Assembly (NCBI GenBank): GCA_000320545.1
Contig: ADNK01000571.1
Location: 1 to 64,000 of the forward strand
Reading direction: 5' to 3'
Length of the DNA: 64,000 nt
Source of the DNA: Bigelowiella natans CCMP2755
Lineage: Eukaryota > Cercozoa > Chlorarachniophyceae
Below the pieces are notes generated by a model, which saw nothing but the letters and a program-made list of their open reading frames with translations, was not told the origin of the DNA and did not search any database. Each line of letters opens with the position of its first letter. The stretch's first letter is position 1. Shown piece by piece: positions 21,685 through 34,377 of the stretch. Made by a program: the position numbers and the translations under genes.

Positions 21685-24600
21685 TCATTCTGCGTTGGCT
21701 TCGGTAAGTCGCTTCCTTGCAGACATTATAACTTCAAGATCGAAGACGATACCACGAATAGCAGTGATCCATTCCTCTGGCAAGCGGAAAACACACACAC
21801 ACACATCAATTCACATATGCATAAATGAATCTACATGCTTAAACACCTGCATTCTCGTCGCCATAAAGAACTGCAAAGCGGACCGCAACAGCATCTGCTC
21901 CAGCAACACTCCCTCCAATTCCCGCGCCATTGGGACTACTCCGAGAGCGCAAATTCCTAGTTGCCTTCGATCTCTTCCGATGAGACTGGAAAGGAGACCA
22001 TTTGGAGCCTAGAGACGCATGGTGTCGCACTATTTCGTTCTTGCTCGGGGGACGGTGCCACAACTAATGTGGAAAAGCATCATTGTGAACAATCCAAGCG
22101 GCTTGATTGGCATTTATCGTTAGAGTAAGACTCACCGAGGAAAATGTGACGCTGAAGGCTACATATCCCACTTCCCTCGCTTCAGCACTCCCAGTTTTAA
22201 TCTCCTCTACTTTTGCATCCTGAAGCTTGCCAGAACCCTAGAAGTGTGCATTAACTTCAATGGGCACGATAAACATCTCAACAGTGAAAATCGATTCAAC
22301 AACAACAACAACAACAAAAGGGAATAACAGTAGCAGGATGTGCTCATCATGTCCGTAATCACGGAAACACAAACCCCATACAAGGCCGAAAGATGCTGGA
22401 CTACCCGCCAATGATTGTTTTCGTCCGTCCACATCAGGAGGTCGCTAAAGAGGTACACGTTGCAGTCGACAGCGTAGCCTGTCTTCGCAGCTTCAATGAG
22501 CCTTTTCTTGTTGGATGACTTCATACCTAAAGGCAGCTCTACCCCGGTCGTATTTGGAGGGATGAGTACTCTAAGCCGCCCCTCTCGTATAATCCGTCGG
22601 GAGGATGCAAATATTGGCACCGGCAACCCTAAGATTCGATCCTGTTTCATGGTAGCGCAATCGCGAAGAACCCAACTCTCAGTTTGAAACAGGATGGGGA
22701 AGGGACGGAGCTACACGATACTTAAAGGCTCTGGCGCAACTTGACGAAGAGACTAGGGCTGTGTTCTATGTACATGTGCATGTGAGCGGGCGTGTTGTAT
22801 TATTGATCGTACAAGTCAAGTTTCTGAGGGTCACATATGGTACGCTTTTATGACTGTGTTTCTCCACTCGATTCTGGTTGACATGGCACCATTCGCGCCT
22901 ACATCTCCCGTGAGAGCATGCTCATGTGCACTCAATATATTCACCTGCAACTGCCGAAGGTATTGGAGGTCTGACGTGAGTTTTTGCGTCATTTCGTTTT
23001 GCTGTGCAACCTGATCCACGCAGAGATGTTTCTAGATTTTCGAGAGTAACAGTGGCTGTATTTTGTTGAGGTTATTTACTGCTACTTTTTCACCCCTATG
23101 CGTACTATGGTGGAGAGTGCAGTACGAGGAATGACCTCTTTGGCTCTGGCATGTGCTTCTGAGACTAGTTCATATCTTCTAGCATCCTAATAAAATCGCA
23201 CGCACGAATAAACGGGGAAGGGTAGGAGAGGTCAGGCTGCCAAGTATACCAAGAGCAGCGCACGTGTGAGCTAAAAGGAGAGCTAAGTCCAGCTACGGAG
23301 ATGTAAAAGATCTGCAGAGGAGCACCTGCTGTGGCCAAATGTTTTTCTTTAGGCCGGCGAGGAGCAGCTTTGATGTAAAGCGAAAAAGAATACGTCATCT
23401 TCAGCAAAGGCTCATTCTGCAGGGCCCACAATGACTCACCGCGATGATTATTCAGAGTATATACAGCCACTAGTATAGTAACATTACCATCACCAATTCT
23501 ACATCCAGAATCGAATACAACCCAGATTTACAAATAAAAGTGAAAGAAGACTCTGCCCAGTGTACACACCTGGTAGCGAGGGATCCTCTGGCAAGGCATT
23601 ATCAGATAAGATGCAATGTCTTGGTATATTCGCTCCCTTTTCTCTCCTTGTGAGGACCCTTTTCGAATTCCCCAGCGACAGCTCTCGAGGAGATTTCGGA
23701 AGGATTTGTGATCTCGTTTGTACTTATTTCTGCAAAAAAAGAGGGAAAAGGTCAAAGGCTTGCTAGAACTTTCTCATTATGAGAGAGGTATTGCGGGGGA
23801 GAAGCGATTTCGCGGGAACTGAAGCTGCCAACACGTGTCCAGCTACCAAAAACTTTCTACCCTTAACAATTTGATTTGCAGGGCAAAGGCAGAGTTTCTG
23901 TACATTATGTCGGCCGCTGTGTCATAGTTTATGAGGTACTCCGCGTATAGCCTATTTAAAAAACAGCACCTCCCAAATGAGACCAGATGCTATTGCTTCG
24001 GGCGCAATGAACTGACCGAAAGTAGTCACTGTACTTGTGGAGCACTGCTGCAGGACCGCAAACTCCGTTCTGCCAACTGGTGGATTCCCTGAGGCAAAGC
24101 TCCTGAAGGAAAAATCGGGCAAACGGCCCGTCACCATCAATGAACATGGGATGATGGCGATGATAGAAGTTACGAACCCTATAGATATCCTTATGGAGGG
24201 CAATAATGCTATCGAGGTTCATGAACATTTTCAGAAAATCCCGATTGTCCCATCTCTTTTTGCTTTTGAACAGCTTGCTAATAGGGACTTTAAACTGTTT
24301 TTGCAACACCTGTAAAGAAATGTGAATATTTTGCCCCTTCTTGTAACGAAAAACAAGGGTAACTTTTCCATCATTATTCGCATCTCACCTCAAGATTTGA
24401 CAGATAGTTCCCCTCGGCCTCCACGATTTCTTTCTCTAACCCTGTTGTTGCACCCGAAAGGAAGCGCAACATTTAAAACAAGAATGAGTATGAAGCCGTA
24501 GTTCCAACTTAGACACAAAAGGTTACCAATTCTATTCCGTTTCCGGTGCAATGCCTTCTTAGATGTGCGCTGCTGCTGCAGAAACGCTCTTATTGTCGCC

Positions 24601-24749
24601 TGGAGAACGACAACCGACGCTTCGTTTTCCTCCGCTTCATTTTTCGGCTTCAAGGAGTCCCGTTTCTGCTTAACTTCATTAGGCTCGTTAAGCATCTTCG
24701 ACGACTTTATATCTCTTCGCTCTTTCACATTTTTTTTGTTTTTCTCCAT
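21685..24749 (-). CDS. Rho guanine nucleotide exchange factor: IQ motif, DH and PH domains
   Basis: Activates Rho-family GTPases by exchanging GDP for GTP at the membrane. The frame starts with a basic N-terminus at 24749 and has an IQ-like calmodulin motif (QATIRAFLQQQRTSKKALHR). The DH domain follows over several exons: EIVEAEGNYLSNLE, then NLDSIIALHKDIYR, then AVLHKYSDYF, then YLIMPCQRIPRYQ (the CR3 signature), then LLLAGLKKNIWPQQ and RYELVSEAHARAKE. The PH domain includes RRIIREGRLRVLIPP, NVYLFSDLLMWTDENNHWR and ends EEWITAIRGIVFDLE. The product stops at a TGA at 21685. Junction phases fit in the CR3 and PH parts. A 5' extension upstream of 24749 cannot be excluded. Confidence 0.87.
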
Positions 24750-26352
24750 TCTTCCTAGGCTTGAACCGAGCCCAATAATCCATTTCGCCCAGCTTCTCGT
24801 ATCATCTCCATCCTCGCTGATTCACAACGCATGTAAATTCGATGATTTATCGGGTCAAGTTGTTACGGAAGGAGTGAACATAGTTTACGCTGCAAATTTC
24901 ATTCTATATCCCCTCCCTTTCTCCCCATACCTTTTCTCTCTCCATTCTTTGTCCCATCTGCAGAGGTAATAACCCACCGCTGCGGCTGCAGCAGCCAGAG
25001 CACATGCCGCAACAAGCTTTGGCGAGGAGAACGATCTAGGTTCTCTTTGAACAGAGCGCCCATTAGAGTCAGACCCTCGCCGTCCAATGCTGCTCCGCAT
25101 GGAGACAGGGCTTCGGAGGCAGCTGGGTTGGGGGGGGCGGAGAAGGAAATCGTAGTCGGAGTGACGTTCAGAGAAGACTTGTACGAGCTCGTAGATGTAG
25201 TGCAATTACTCGTTTGGAAAACTCGACCGATTTTTGAACTTACGACATGCAAAATCATTGTCGCACATCGGGTCATCATTCGCTTGGGAAGACCCAGCAA
25301 TTTTGGGACGTGCGACACGGAAAGTTCATGTCGAAGTCTAGTGCAAGGTGTCGTTCCTTTTGACCCTGTCGGAAGCCGACATGAACAGGACGGATGAGTC
25401 ACCTCAACAAAAGACCTTTCACACACTACAGAGCACATGTGATGGATGTCATTTGCGCGCACAATGCCGCGCGGAGAACGTGCATGCGAAGTTGAAGTTC
25501 AAATTCACATGGTGCTAGCTAGCTAGCGTGCCGCATGCACTTCCGCCACTAGCGCGTACACCATGCCGCCCTACTAGCCTACTACATGATGGACACAGCA
25601 ATGCAAATCGTGGCGCGCGCGTGCGTGCATGCATGCAAACAATCTGACGCATGTGCGCACGAAGAGATTGTGCTCATACAGACTGACACAATGGAAATAA
25701 CAATAGCAACATCATGCATGTTGATGACAAAGCTCGCTGCCTTCCTTTTATATTTATCTAGTTATATCTGTTGCAAAGTCATGATTGTACTGGACAATAA
25801 CCATTAGACAGCATGCATTGCATGCCTTGTCTGTGCTATACATGGCTAACGTACAGTACCCTGCCTCACCTGCCTCACAAGCTATGGGTACTTTTAACCC
25901 ATTCACTTCGCAAAGTGTATGATCCGTGAGCTCTCACCATATAAAGCTAGAAAGTCTGCTGCTTACGTTCTTGATCATACAATCTTTTCCATGGCATCTT
26001 TCCGTATGTCAGTAGCATCGTCCTAAGACATACAGGTTCAAATCAATTTTCACACGAAGCGTAGAGAGAGGACGAGTTTGGTCCTAGGAGCGAAAACGAC
26101 CCGACTTGCAAAACACATGTCTCTACCTGCCGACCTACCTCTTTTTGCGTGTTCCTCCGCATGGGAACTGGACATGTTACTACTCTACAAAATGACATGA
26201 AAAGACTCCCCCTCACCCTTAAAAAAAAATGAAAATGTTGCGAAATAGTGCATTACGGCTCCAAAAACCATCAAGTAATCTTTGCGATTGCGAAGGGGGC
26301 TGTCGCAGAGCAAGCAGCGTTAATATCCCTATCTTATCTTGCAATGATATAT
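24750..26352. other. Intergenic region with ambiguous short ORFs and palindrome block (about 25440-25880)
   Basis: On the minus strand, 24885-25205 holds a frame with a basic Ser-rich part and one hydrophobic stretch (LVAACALAAAAAAVGYYLC); a second minus frame is also open across it, so no call is made. From 25440 to 25880 the sequence is packed with GCTAGCTAGC, GCATGCATGC and GCGCGC palindromes and lies downstream of the transporter 3' end. Confidence 0.4.
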
Positions 26353-26788
26353 TCACTGGTTTACCATCTCAGGAGGCTGCATTTGAGAAATCCCGGCGAA
26401 GATCAGCAGCAGGGAGAAGAAGTAAGCTTGTGCCATCTTTTTATTAAACATCTCGTACCTGTAAAGATGACGACGCGTACGTAAGTGAAAGTCGACGATC
26501 ATATACACGAGGTGCAAACACTTCATCGTTGCTGATTAGAGAGATTTACTCTTTGAAGAAGACAAGAGCAGAGGCGATCATTGTTATCGTGAAGAAACCC
26601 TGTAAAATAGACCGGTTTCATTAAAGGCATGGGGCGCTCAGGGCATAGAAATCCATGCATCAATCATGCTCTTCAAATGCACACACCCGATTAGACACAG
26701 GATATACATGAAGCGGGTATTTGGAACAAACTAACAACCCACCTGATATATCGGAACGAGGGACATCGCCGTGTAGTGCTTAAGTCCT

Positions 26789-26826
<38 letters not shown>

Positions 26827-27130
26827 AGCACATATATCATCTGTTTGGCAGCAGCAGGCTGATGATGTTTTGGTAAGCTGCTCTCTCCTAGCACAACAAC
26901 CCTTCTGCAGCATCCTGAGCCCTGAGATCAGCACCATGACAGTGCCCAGAATAAGGAACAAAGCTCCAGGAGTGAGGATGATGTTGTAGTCCTCTCGAAG
27001 GGCGAAGCTAATGACCTGAGCGAGGAGAAAGAAGGGGGGAGGAGGATGTAGGGGATGGTTAATGCATGCTTGCTCATTTGGTATTCTCAACGCCACCCGT
27101 AGAATAAACCCTCCCACCACCAGTAAAAAT

Positions 27131-27163
<33 letters not shown>

Positions 27164-27703
27164 CACGGCTGTGAAGGAACAAAATATACAATATATCGAC
27201 CGAGCGACTAGTACCTCTGATAAAGACTTGGACAGGAACTGATTGCCACCTAGCATGCCTGCAAGACACCTGGAGGAAAGAGAGAAAGAAGGGGGGGGGG
27301 AGAGAGAGAGTAAGAAAGACAGAATGAAAGAGGAAGAACAATCAAGAGAAGCCGCAGCCACGTAAACTCTGCCATCTTTTCGTAATGGCTTCTCACAACC
27401 TCTTTCTCCCCTTTTCCTCCTCTCGACACATTGCTTGCCATCTCACAAGCCACCACCACCACCATCACCACTATCATGATCTAATAAATAATAATAATAA
27501 TAATAATACCCGTAGGCAATGCGCACGATCCAAGGAGGATATTCTTTCTCACCCACGTAGATCATGTAGCCTGATTATCGGCCAGAATAATTGTAGACGA
27601 CGTTCCATAACAAATTCGGTATAACCGGTCAAGAACACATCTCCGCCTCGGTCGTCGTCATCATCGCCACTATCAATCCCCCCCCCCCCCCCATTCCTCA
27701 TCC

Positions 27704-27737
<34 letters not shown>

Positions 27738-27958
27738 ATCAGCCTCGTCGCTACTACCATCATGGTTATCATCACTTACCCCCCCCCCCTCTCTTACTTG
27801 TGATGGCGCCGACGGCCAGCTCTAAGAATAGGAAGAATTTAAATAACGGCAGCGTGAACAGCGCCATAAGCTCATCGTACCTAATGCGGAAACATATTGA
27901 TATGAATAGAAGGAATACGTCAGCAAGCAGCCCAGGAAGGGAGGGGAAGGGGGGTTAG

Positions 27959-27994
<36 letters not shown>

Positions 27995-28853
27995 CGGAGG
28001 AATGCTGATGTTCTCCGAAACCTCCTCCCTTCATTTCTCTCTCCTCATTGTGTCGGTTTTGTTGTAATATTGTGTGTGTTATTGTCGTCTTTCTTCTTCT
28101 TCCTCCTCCTTTCTTTTCCTTCTGTTTTCTGGTTGTTGTTGTTGTTGTTGTTGTTTATGTCATAACTTACGTGTAGTCCTTGTGCGTGTGAATGCCAAAG
28201 TAGGACGATAAACAACACCCAGCGCAGATGAGCACGTAGGCCACCTAAACAAGCCGCACATGGAAAGAAACGAAGACAAGGAACAAACAACTAATATAAG
28301 AAGCACCGTACATCATCACCAAAGAGCAGCTGCACACGACGAGGACGACGAGGAGGTTCTACTGATGATGATGATGATGATGATGACGATGGATGGTGAC
28401 CATGTTTGCCTTGCTCAGTCTCTCCCCCAATACCACTGAAGCAAGGACAGCATTCCAGACCTGATAGGGATTGGTTGGCAAAATCAGCAGTAGGAAAATT
28501 AACAAGAGAGTGGGTGGTGAGGGGGGGGGGTCGTGATCGGCATCACTGGCTGTAGCCGCATCGGGGCGATAATTTTGGTTCAGCAATTCGTGCTGAGAGC
28601 GAAAGAGAGAGGCAGCACTTGCTCTCTCTTTCCCTCTGTGGGCGCAATAACCCAAATCCACAGTTGCTTTTGCTTTGCGATTTGCGATATATTGTGGTAC
28701 AAAATGTGATGTGAACTCTCTTCGTTCGTTCTGACCAGATTCAAGATGGAGAGGGGGGCAAGGAGCGACTGCGCTGCAAACGAGTAGGCTGCGAGGCCCA
28801 TCACAGGGTTCAATAATATGATGCACACCTGTGTTCACAAAGATAGATAATCA

Positions 28854-28887
<34 letters not shown>

Positions 28888-29387
28888 CGATTATGGTGGA
28901 TAATGATGACCAAGACATTCGTTGTTGTTGTTGTTGTTGTTGTTGTTATTGTCATAGTTTTATACAGCACAGCATATGTTGCTGCGTGTTCGTCTCCTTA
29001 CGTAGGCTATGACGTTGATTGCGATTTGATTCCATCTGATCAACGGTTAGAGGAGGAGGAGGAGGAGGAGGAGGGAAAACAATGTCGAATATGGGGTGGT
29101 GCCGGGGTGGGGGCGGTGGAAAATGCTGAGGCATTGAAAACATAAAAAATAGCAGTAAGGAAATCGAGAGTTGAGAACCACGAATCATGTTTGACAACAC
29201 TTGGTCGCGTCCGTGAACATATCATGCGTATGTGAGTATCTTAGCATTCGTTCCCACCCTCGTCCCTCAGTCTTCTTCGCTTCTCCCATCTCCATCATCA
29301 TCATCATCATCATCATCCTCCTCCTCCTCCCCCAATTACCGCAGCTTCAGTTTGTAGTAGAGCTTGAATAAAACCTTGGCCACAGCG
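26353..29387 (-). CDS. NIPA/DUF803-type divalent-cation (Mg2+) transporter-like membrane protein
   Basis: NIPA proteins are nine-helix transporters of the drug/metabolite transporter superfamily. Exon content 5'->3' (29387 downward): VLFKLYYKLKLR, WNQIAINVIAY, VCIILLNPVMGLAAYSFAAQ, VWNAVLASVVLGERLSKANM, VAYVLICAGCCLSSYFG, YDELMALFTLPLFKFFLF, YMIYVGEKEYPPWIVRIAYG, CLAGMLGGNQFLSKSLSE, ITPGALFLILG-type helix near 26950, GLKHYTAMSLVPIYQ, GFFTITMIASALVFFKE, and a last helix ending QMQPPEMVNQ. The order AAYSFAAQS, GE-L, KSLSE, LVPIYQ is the family pattern. Most junctions are phase-consistent; one exon between YPPWIVRIAYG and CLAGMLGG is uncertain. The first helix and start codon, upstream of 29387, are not resolved. 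Introns carry GAT, CT and CA repeats. Confidence 0.8.
26791..26824. repeat. (CA)n microsatellite abutting a splice acceptor
   Basis: On the coding (-) strand this (GT)n tract ends a few bases before the AG preceding the GLKHYTAMSLVPIYQ exon of the NIPA-like gene. Confidence 0.9.
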
Positions 29388-29444
29388 CTGATATATCAAT
29401 CATATGGCATCATCCATCACCCATCGATGAATTGGCGTGAGGAA

Positions 29445-29478
<34 letters not shown>

Positions 29479-29986
29479 GATGATGACGGCATGGGAAATA
29501 CAGCGAACACGTGCTATATTATTACCCCGAGAGCTGTGCTCCCGTTGCGAGGCACACGCCGGCTATCCAACTGTATCTGCATTTTGAACAACGACAACAA
29601 CGACAACAACCATCACGACCGAGAACACTTTGATATGGCATAGACGAGGAGGAGGAGGAGGAGGAGACTTATGATTCGGGATTGTCATTAAAAAACGCTT
29701 AGGCGTTGTTCTGTGTTCTGCGACGACTCTGCTGCGAGCAAATCAATGGGGATCAGATGTTTCCCATAAGCCCCCTGTTGCTTCCAACCATGTCCGTGTT
29801 GAAATGATAATAATATCACCATAAAGATTTTCACACCCCGGGTGGAGAAGAAAGGAGCATGGTTCAGCCAACAGCACAACAATACAGCAAAGACTCTCGC
29901 CAAGAGACACAATGCCGAGTGAGAAAAGGCATGCGCACACGCAGGGAAACTCGAGAACGCTGCCTTTTCCTGGTATCTATTGCTCC

Positions 29987-30032
<46 letters not shown>

Positions 30033-30091
30033 AAGGAGGGTTCTGTGTGATGTGATGTGGTATGTATGATGAGAAGCCTAAGCATATTTTC

Positions 30092-33000
30092 TTACGATCG
30101 ATCTTCCGGGTCTACGTCATCGCCCCCGTAGAGGTATATTGACGAAAGAATGAGGAATAAGCAGATGCCGACCTGGCATGCAATAAACACACACACACAC
30201 ACACACAAACACACACACCACAAACGGCGAGACAAGCATATACCATCAGAATCACAACGAGGAGTAAGTAAATGAACATTTGATTCCTCACGTCCTTTCA
30301 CACCACATCACATCACATCAAATCACCCAATGCTTCGGCTGCAGCGTTCCCAGTCGATGGATTGCTGTTGGTGGCAGTATTAGGAGGAGGAGGAAGAGGG
30401 AGCAATGAGTTGAGGACATGGTACTATCTCATCGATCTCACTGTCACACTCAGCATAGTTATCATCAGATCAATTAGCATCCTCTTATTTGCAGCGTGCT
30501 ATTTTCCTCACTTGACCCTGACATTGCTAAAAAGACTCCTGTCGCAACGTGTCTGCACGGTCTTCTTCCTTTTTCTTCCTTTCCTTCCCCGCCGCATTCT
30601 ATCCCCCCCCCCTCTCCTTCTCCTCCTCCTTCCTCATTCTCGCACATGACTTACTCATATACGGGCATTCTAGCAGCATGACGAAGTTGATGCAACACAC
30701 GATCCTGAGAGGAAGGAGAGATCATTTAACGATGGCGACAGAAAATGCAAAGACAGCTCAGATATGAGGAGTCTCCAAGCGCACTAGCGTTCATTCGAAA
30801 GTGGGAAGTAGATGTTACAACGAACGGTGATACTTCCTATTCTATGAAGCAAGAGCATCATATATGTCGCAGGATAGAAATCATCGGTAGTTTCACTGAT
30901 ATCATACGACGCATCATCATCGCTTTCCTTTCTCGAGGAGGATCGCCGTCCAACAAACAACACACTACAAAACGGCGTGAAGATTCTGAACGGGGGTGGG
31001 TTGTTGAAGTGGGGGGGGGGGGGAGGGAGAAAAGACTAACGGGAGGCTCTTCGCTTTGAAGGGTGGTTTCTTGGCATTCTCCAGGTAGTTCTCGGTCTTC
31101 ACACGTATCGACACACAACACCATTCATTCTTAAGTTAGTAGTAGTAGTAGTAGTAGTATACCCTATCATCGCCTGCATTTACGGCTGCTGCTGCTACTG
31201 CTGTATACTGTGTGTTGTTGTTCCCTTTGTTATTGTTTATGTTATGTGCTGCTGGCTGGTAGGCAGGTAGTGAGTGAGTGAGTGAGTGGTGGTTGCTGTT
31301 GTGACTACTACTATTAAGTACCATCTGCGACATTACGAATCCTACTTCAAAGTCTCGCTCCGCGCGCTCTCTCCCGACCTTGCCCATAGACTGGCGGCGT
31401 TTGGAGTCGTTTACGAGGATGGTGATGGCCTCCTCATAGCCTATTATTACCAACACGATGGGGGTGGATGGATGGATGGATTTTGGATCATGACTTTCAT
31501 GCTGACGCCCCTCCCCCCCCCCCCTAATACTCGAATTCGACCACCATGGGAAACAATGAGCAACCAGCAATGGAGTGGGTGCTAAGGGAAAGCGCTGGTG
31601 ATGATGGATGGTGCGTGTCTATGATGCGTGATCACTGTGGACTTTTGCCGTATACTCGCGACGTATGTCCTCATGGTCATCATCATCATCGTCGTCATCG
31701 TCATCATCATTTTGCAAGGAGGTGCTCCTAGAGCAGTTACCAGAGCTGTCCATGCCCTTTATAGCGTAGCCGTTTACTCCAGACTGATGAACGATAATGA
31801 TGGATGGATGGATGGATGGATGATGTCATGATGATGTGATGGCGGTGGTGGTGATAATGGTCTCGTGGTACTATAGCGTCGTTGTGGATTGTAGAATAAT
31901 CACGATGATCTCAAGCAAAAGCGTATGTTAGTCACAATTATCAATCAGCGCTAGACATCTTGGAAGAAAGATCCTCCCACACTATGTCACAGGAGGCAGG
32001 AAGTGCAAGCTTTCACCTCTATGAGATGGCTGCTACAGCAATCAGCCGCAACGACGGGTATTCTAATGACGAAGACGGGGGGGAAGAAGGGGGGGGGGGG
32101 GGGGGTCAGTCACAGTACTCTACGATTTAAAGACACAATATCTCTTTGTAATAATACACTTCTAGACGTTCGACCAGATTGCATAAGAACGACATATTTC
32201 GCACACTGTAAATTTTGTATTCTGCTCCCTGTCTTGCTTTCTTTCCGTCTCTATCGCTCCCCCATCTTCCCTCCTTATCCTCCTCCTCCACATCCATTAT
32301 CACCACCACCACCGCCACCATCATCATCCTTCATCATTAAAATAACCATCATCATGTAGCAGCATGGTAAACTCTACTACTACTACTACTACTACTACTA
32401 CTAACCCAGACGCCATGCCTTCAAGGGTTACATTTCCGAATGTTTCCACCTGTGCCATGATCGTATTATTCGTCGTATTTTTAGTCGTGCACGATGGAGA
32501 TGATGATGATGATGATGGAGATGATGGAGATGATGGAGATGATGGTGATGATGGTGATGATGAAATAAGTAACGGTAGTGGTGGTGTAGTCTCTCTCGCT
32601 CCCCCTCTCGCATTGGTTATCTTCTTGACGGGCGAATGAACGGTAAGAATATCGATCATTTTGTGCCGTGAACGATGTAGCACACACTTACACACACACA
32701 CACACACACACCTTCATACACTCATAGATGCTCATTGAAAAGATAAAAACCACAAAAACCATCGCACACCCTGCTTGGGAAGCACAATACGTCGCAGCTC
32801 GCATAAATCTGCGGCAAATCGTCCGAATTCTGCCATCTGTTTGTTTTTTGTTGGAGGGTATGGGGTGGGCATGGGCAAAACAAACAGCACACGAATTAGA
32901 GTCAGTTTCGAATCTAGCTGAATCATATCTTGGCAGTCGTCGTGCAACTCATGAGGACACGAGAATCTACATCGATAAAGGCGTTATTTCCTTCTTTCTG

Positions 33001-34345
33001 TACCGACCCTAAGCCAACGCAGTTTTTGATTTGAGTCATCGTTTTGTATACTGCTCCTCGGCCAACCACAACCCCTTTCACCTGAGAGGAGAAGGAGGAG
33101 GAGGAGGAGGAGGAGGAGGAGGAGGAGGGGGAGGAGAAATGGGGTTCAGACGATATCACCGATAATCAAATCAGCGATCATCAATCATCATTTATCATCG
33201 CCTCTGCAGGCTGCTCTTCTTAATAACTCTCTCCTCCGACCTTATCCGGGAATTTCTTGGTGAGATGGGTCATGACTTTGATGAATACGTCAGGTCGCTT
33301 CTCTGGCACACATCGTCCCACCCACAACACCACCTGAGCAGATAATTATGGACGAGGTGAGGGAGGAGGTGTAGATTTAGTGGGCAGCAGTTGTACTTCT
33401 GTCTTGTGACAACATATTAGTTTGCATTCGTAAGTGCAGAGTACTACCACGTCGTCCGAGTTAAAACCGTATTTGCTCCTGAAGCAGCGGCCCCAGCACC
33501 AACAGCAACAAAATTCCAATAAAGTATGAAAGATAGAGGTATTGCTCAAGGGGAAGTATGGCGATTGAAGCGAATGGAATGGGAGAGGGGGGGGGAAGGG
33601 AAGGGAGCTGCGACTACTTATATGATGAGCGTAGTACCTCCAACTGTCGCTGCGTTTGGAAGGGTGATATTTCTCCACGTCAACTCCTCTCCCCCACACC
33701 TCCAGCTTATTCCCTGGGGGTGGGTGGGTGTTGTAGAGAGAACGAACAAAGCAGCGCACGGGGGTCATCGCCCATCAAAAAGAGCAGCAATGTTCTGTCA
33801 GTCCATTTGCCTCGCATTACGGGCAGTGCCACAGGAAAAGCAGCTGTTGCTTTTCCCGAACGTATATAGCAGCAAAGGAACGACAATCGCCCCGACATGC
33901 TTTCCATTATTTCACACCGCGCTGCTGCTCACCGACACTCACGCCATTCGCTGTTGTACGGCCAGGGAGCTATCTCTACCCAGTAGCCTATATTCAGTGC
34001 TGCTGCTGCGCTACCTTGATAGGCGTCCTCGAAGCCTTCGCCTATCATCTTGCGCCTGCGCAACGAACAAACGTGATTCTCTCTAATTTATGCTGCAATC
34101 GTCACAGTCACCGCAACAACCAGAACTTCTGTTATCACCATACTAGATACTGGCCAAAACTTGAGCTGTTTCCCCCTCACTCATGATTGCTGCAAGTGAT
34201 ACTGCGGCCAAAGTAAACGTACTTCCCCCACCCTGCCATTTTATCATGTACCTCATTAACTCCGAAGGGACGTATGTCACGCCTATGGCTTGGTAGAAGG
34301 CCTGCAGTAGACAGCAACACATGATGATGTTGGTAGTGTTGGAAG

Positions 34346-34377
<32 letters not shown>

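Noticed and set aside
27707-28886. Regularly spaced (ATC)n/(GAT)n arrays considered as CRISPR-like
   Set aside because: Simple trinucleotide slippage repeats without unique spacers or cas genes; eukaryotic context.
33526-34086. Plus-strand 186-codon ORF
   Set aside because: Lies opposite GT4 exons with conserved motifs (WGRGVDVEKYHP and others), so it is a shadow.
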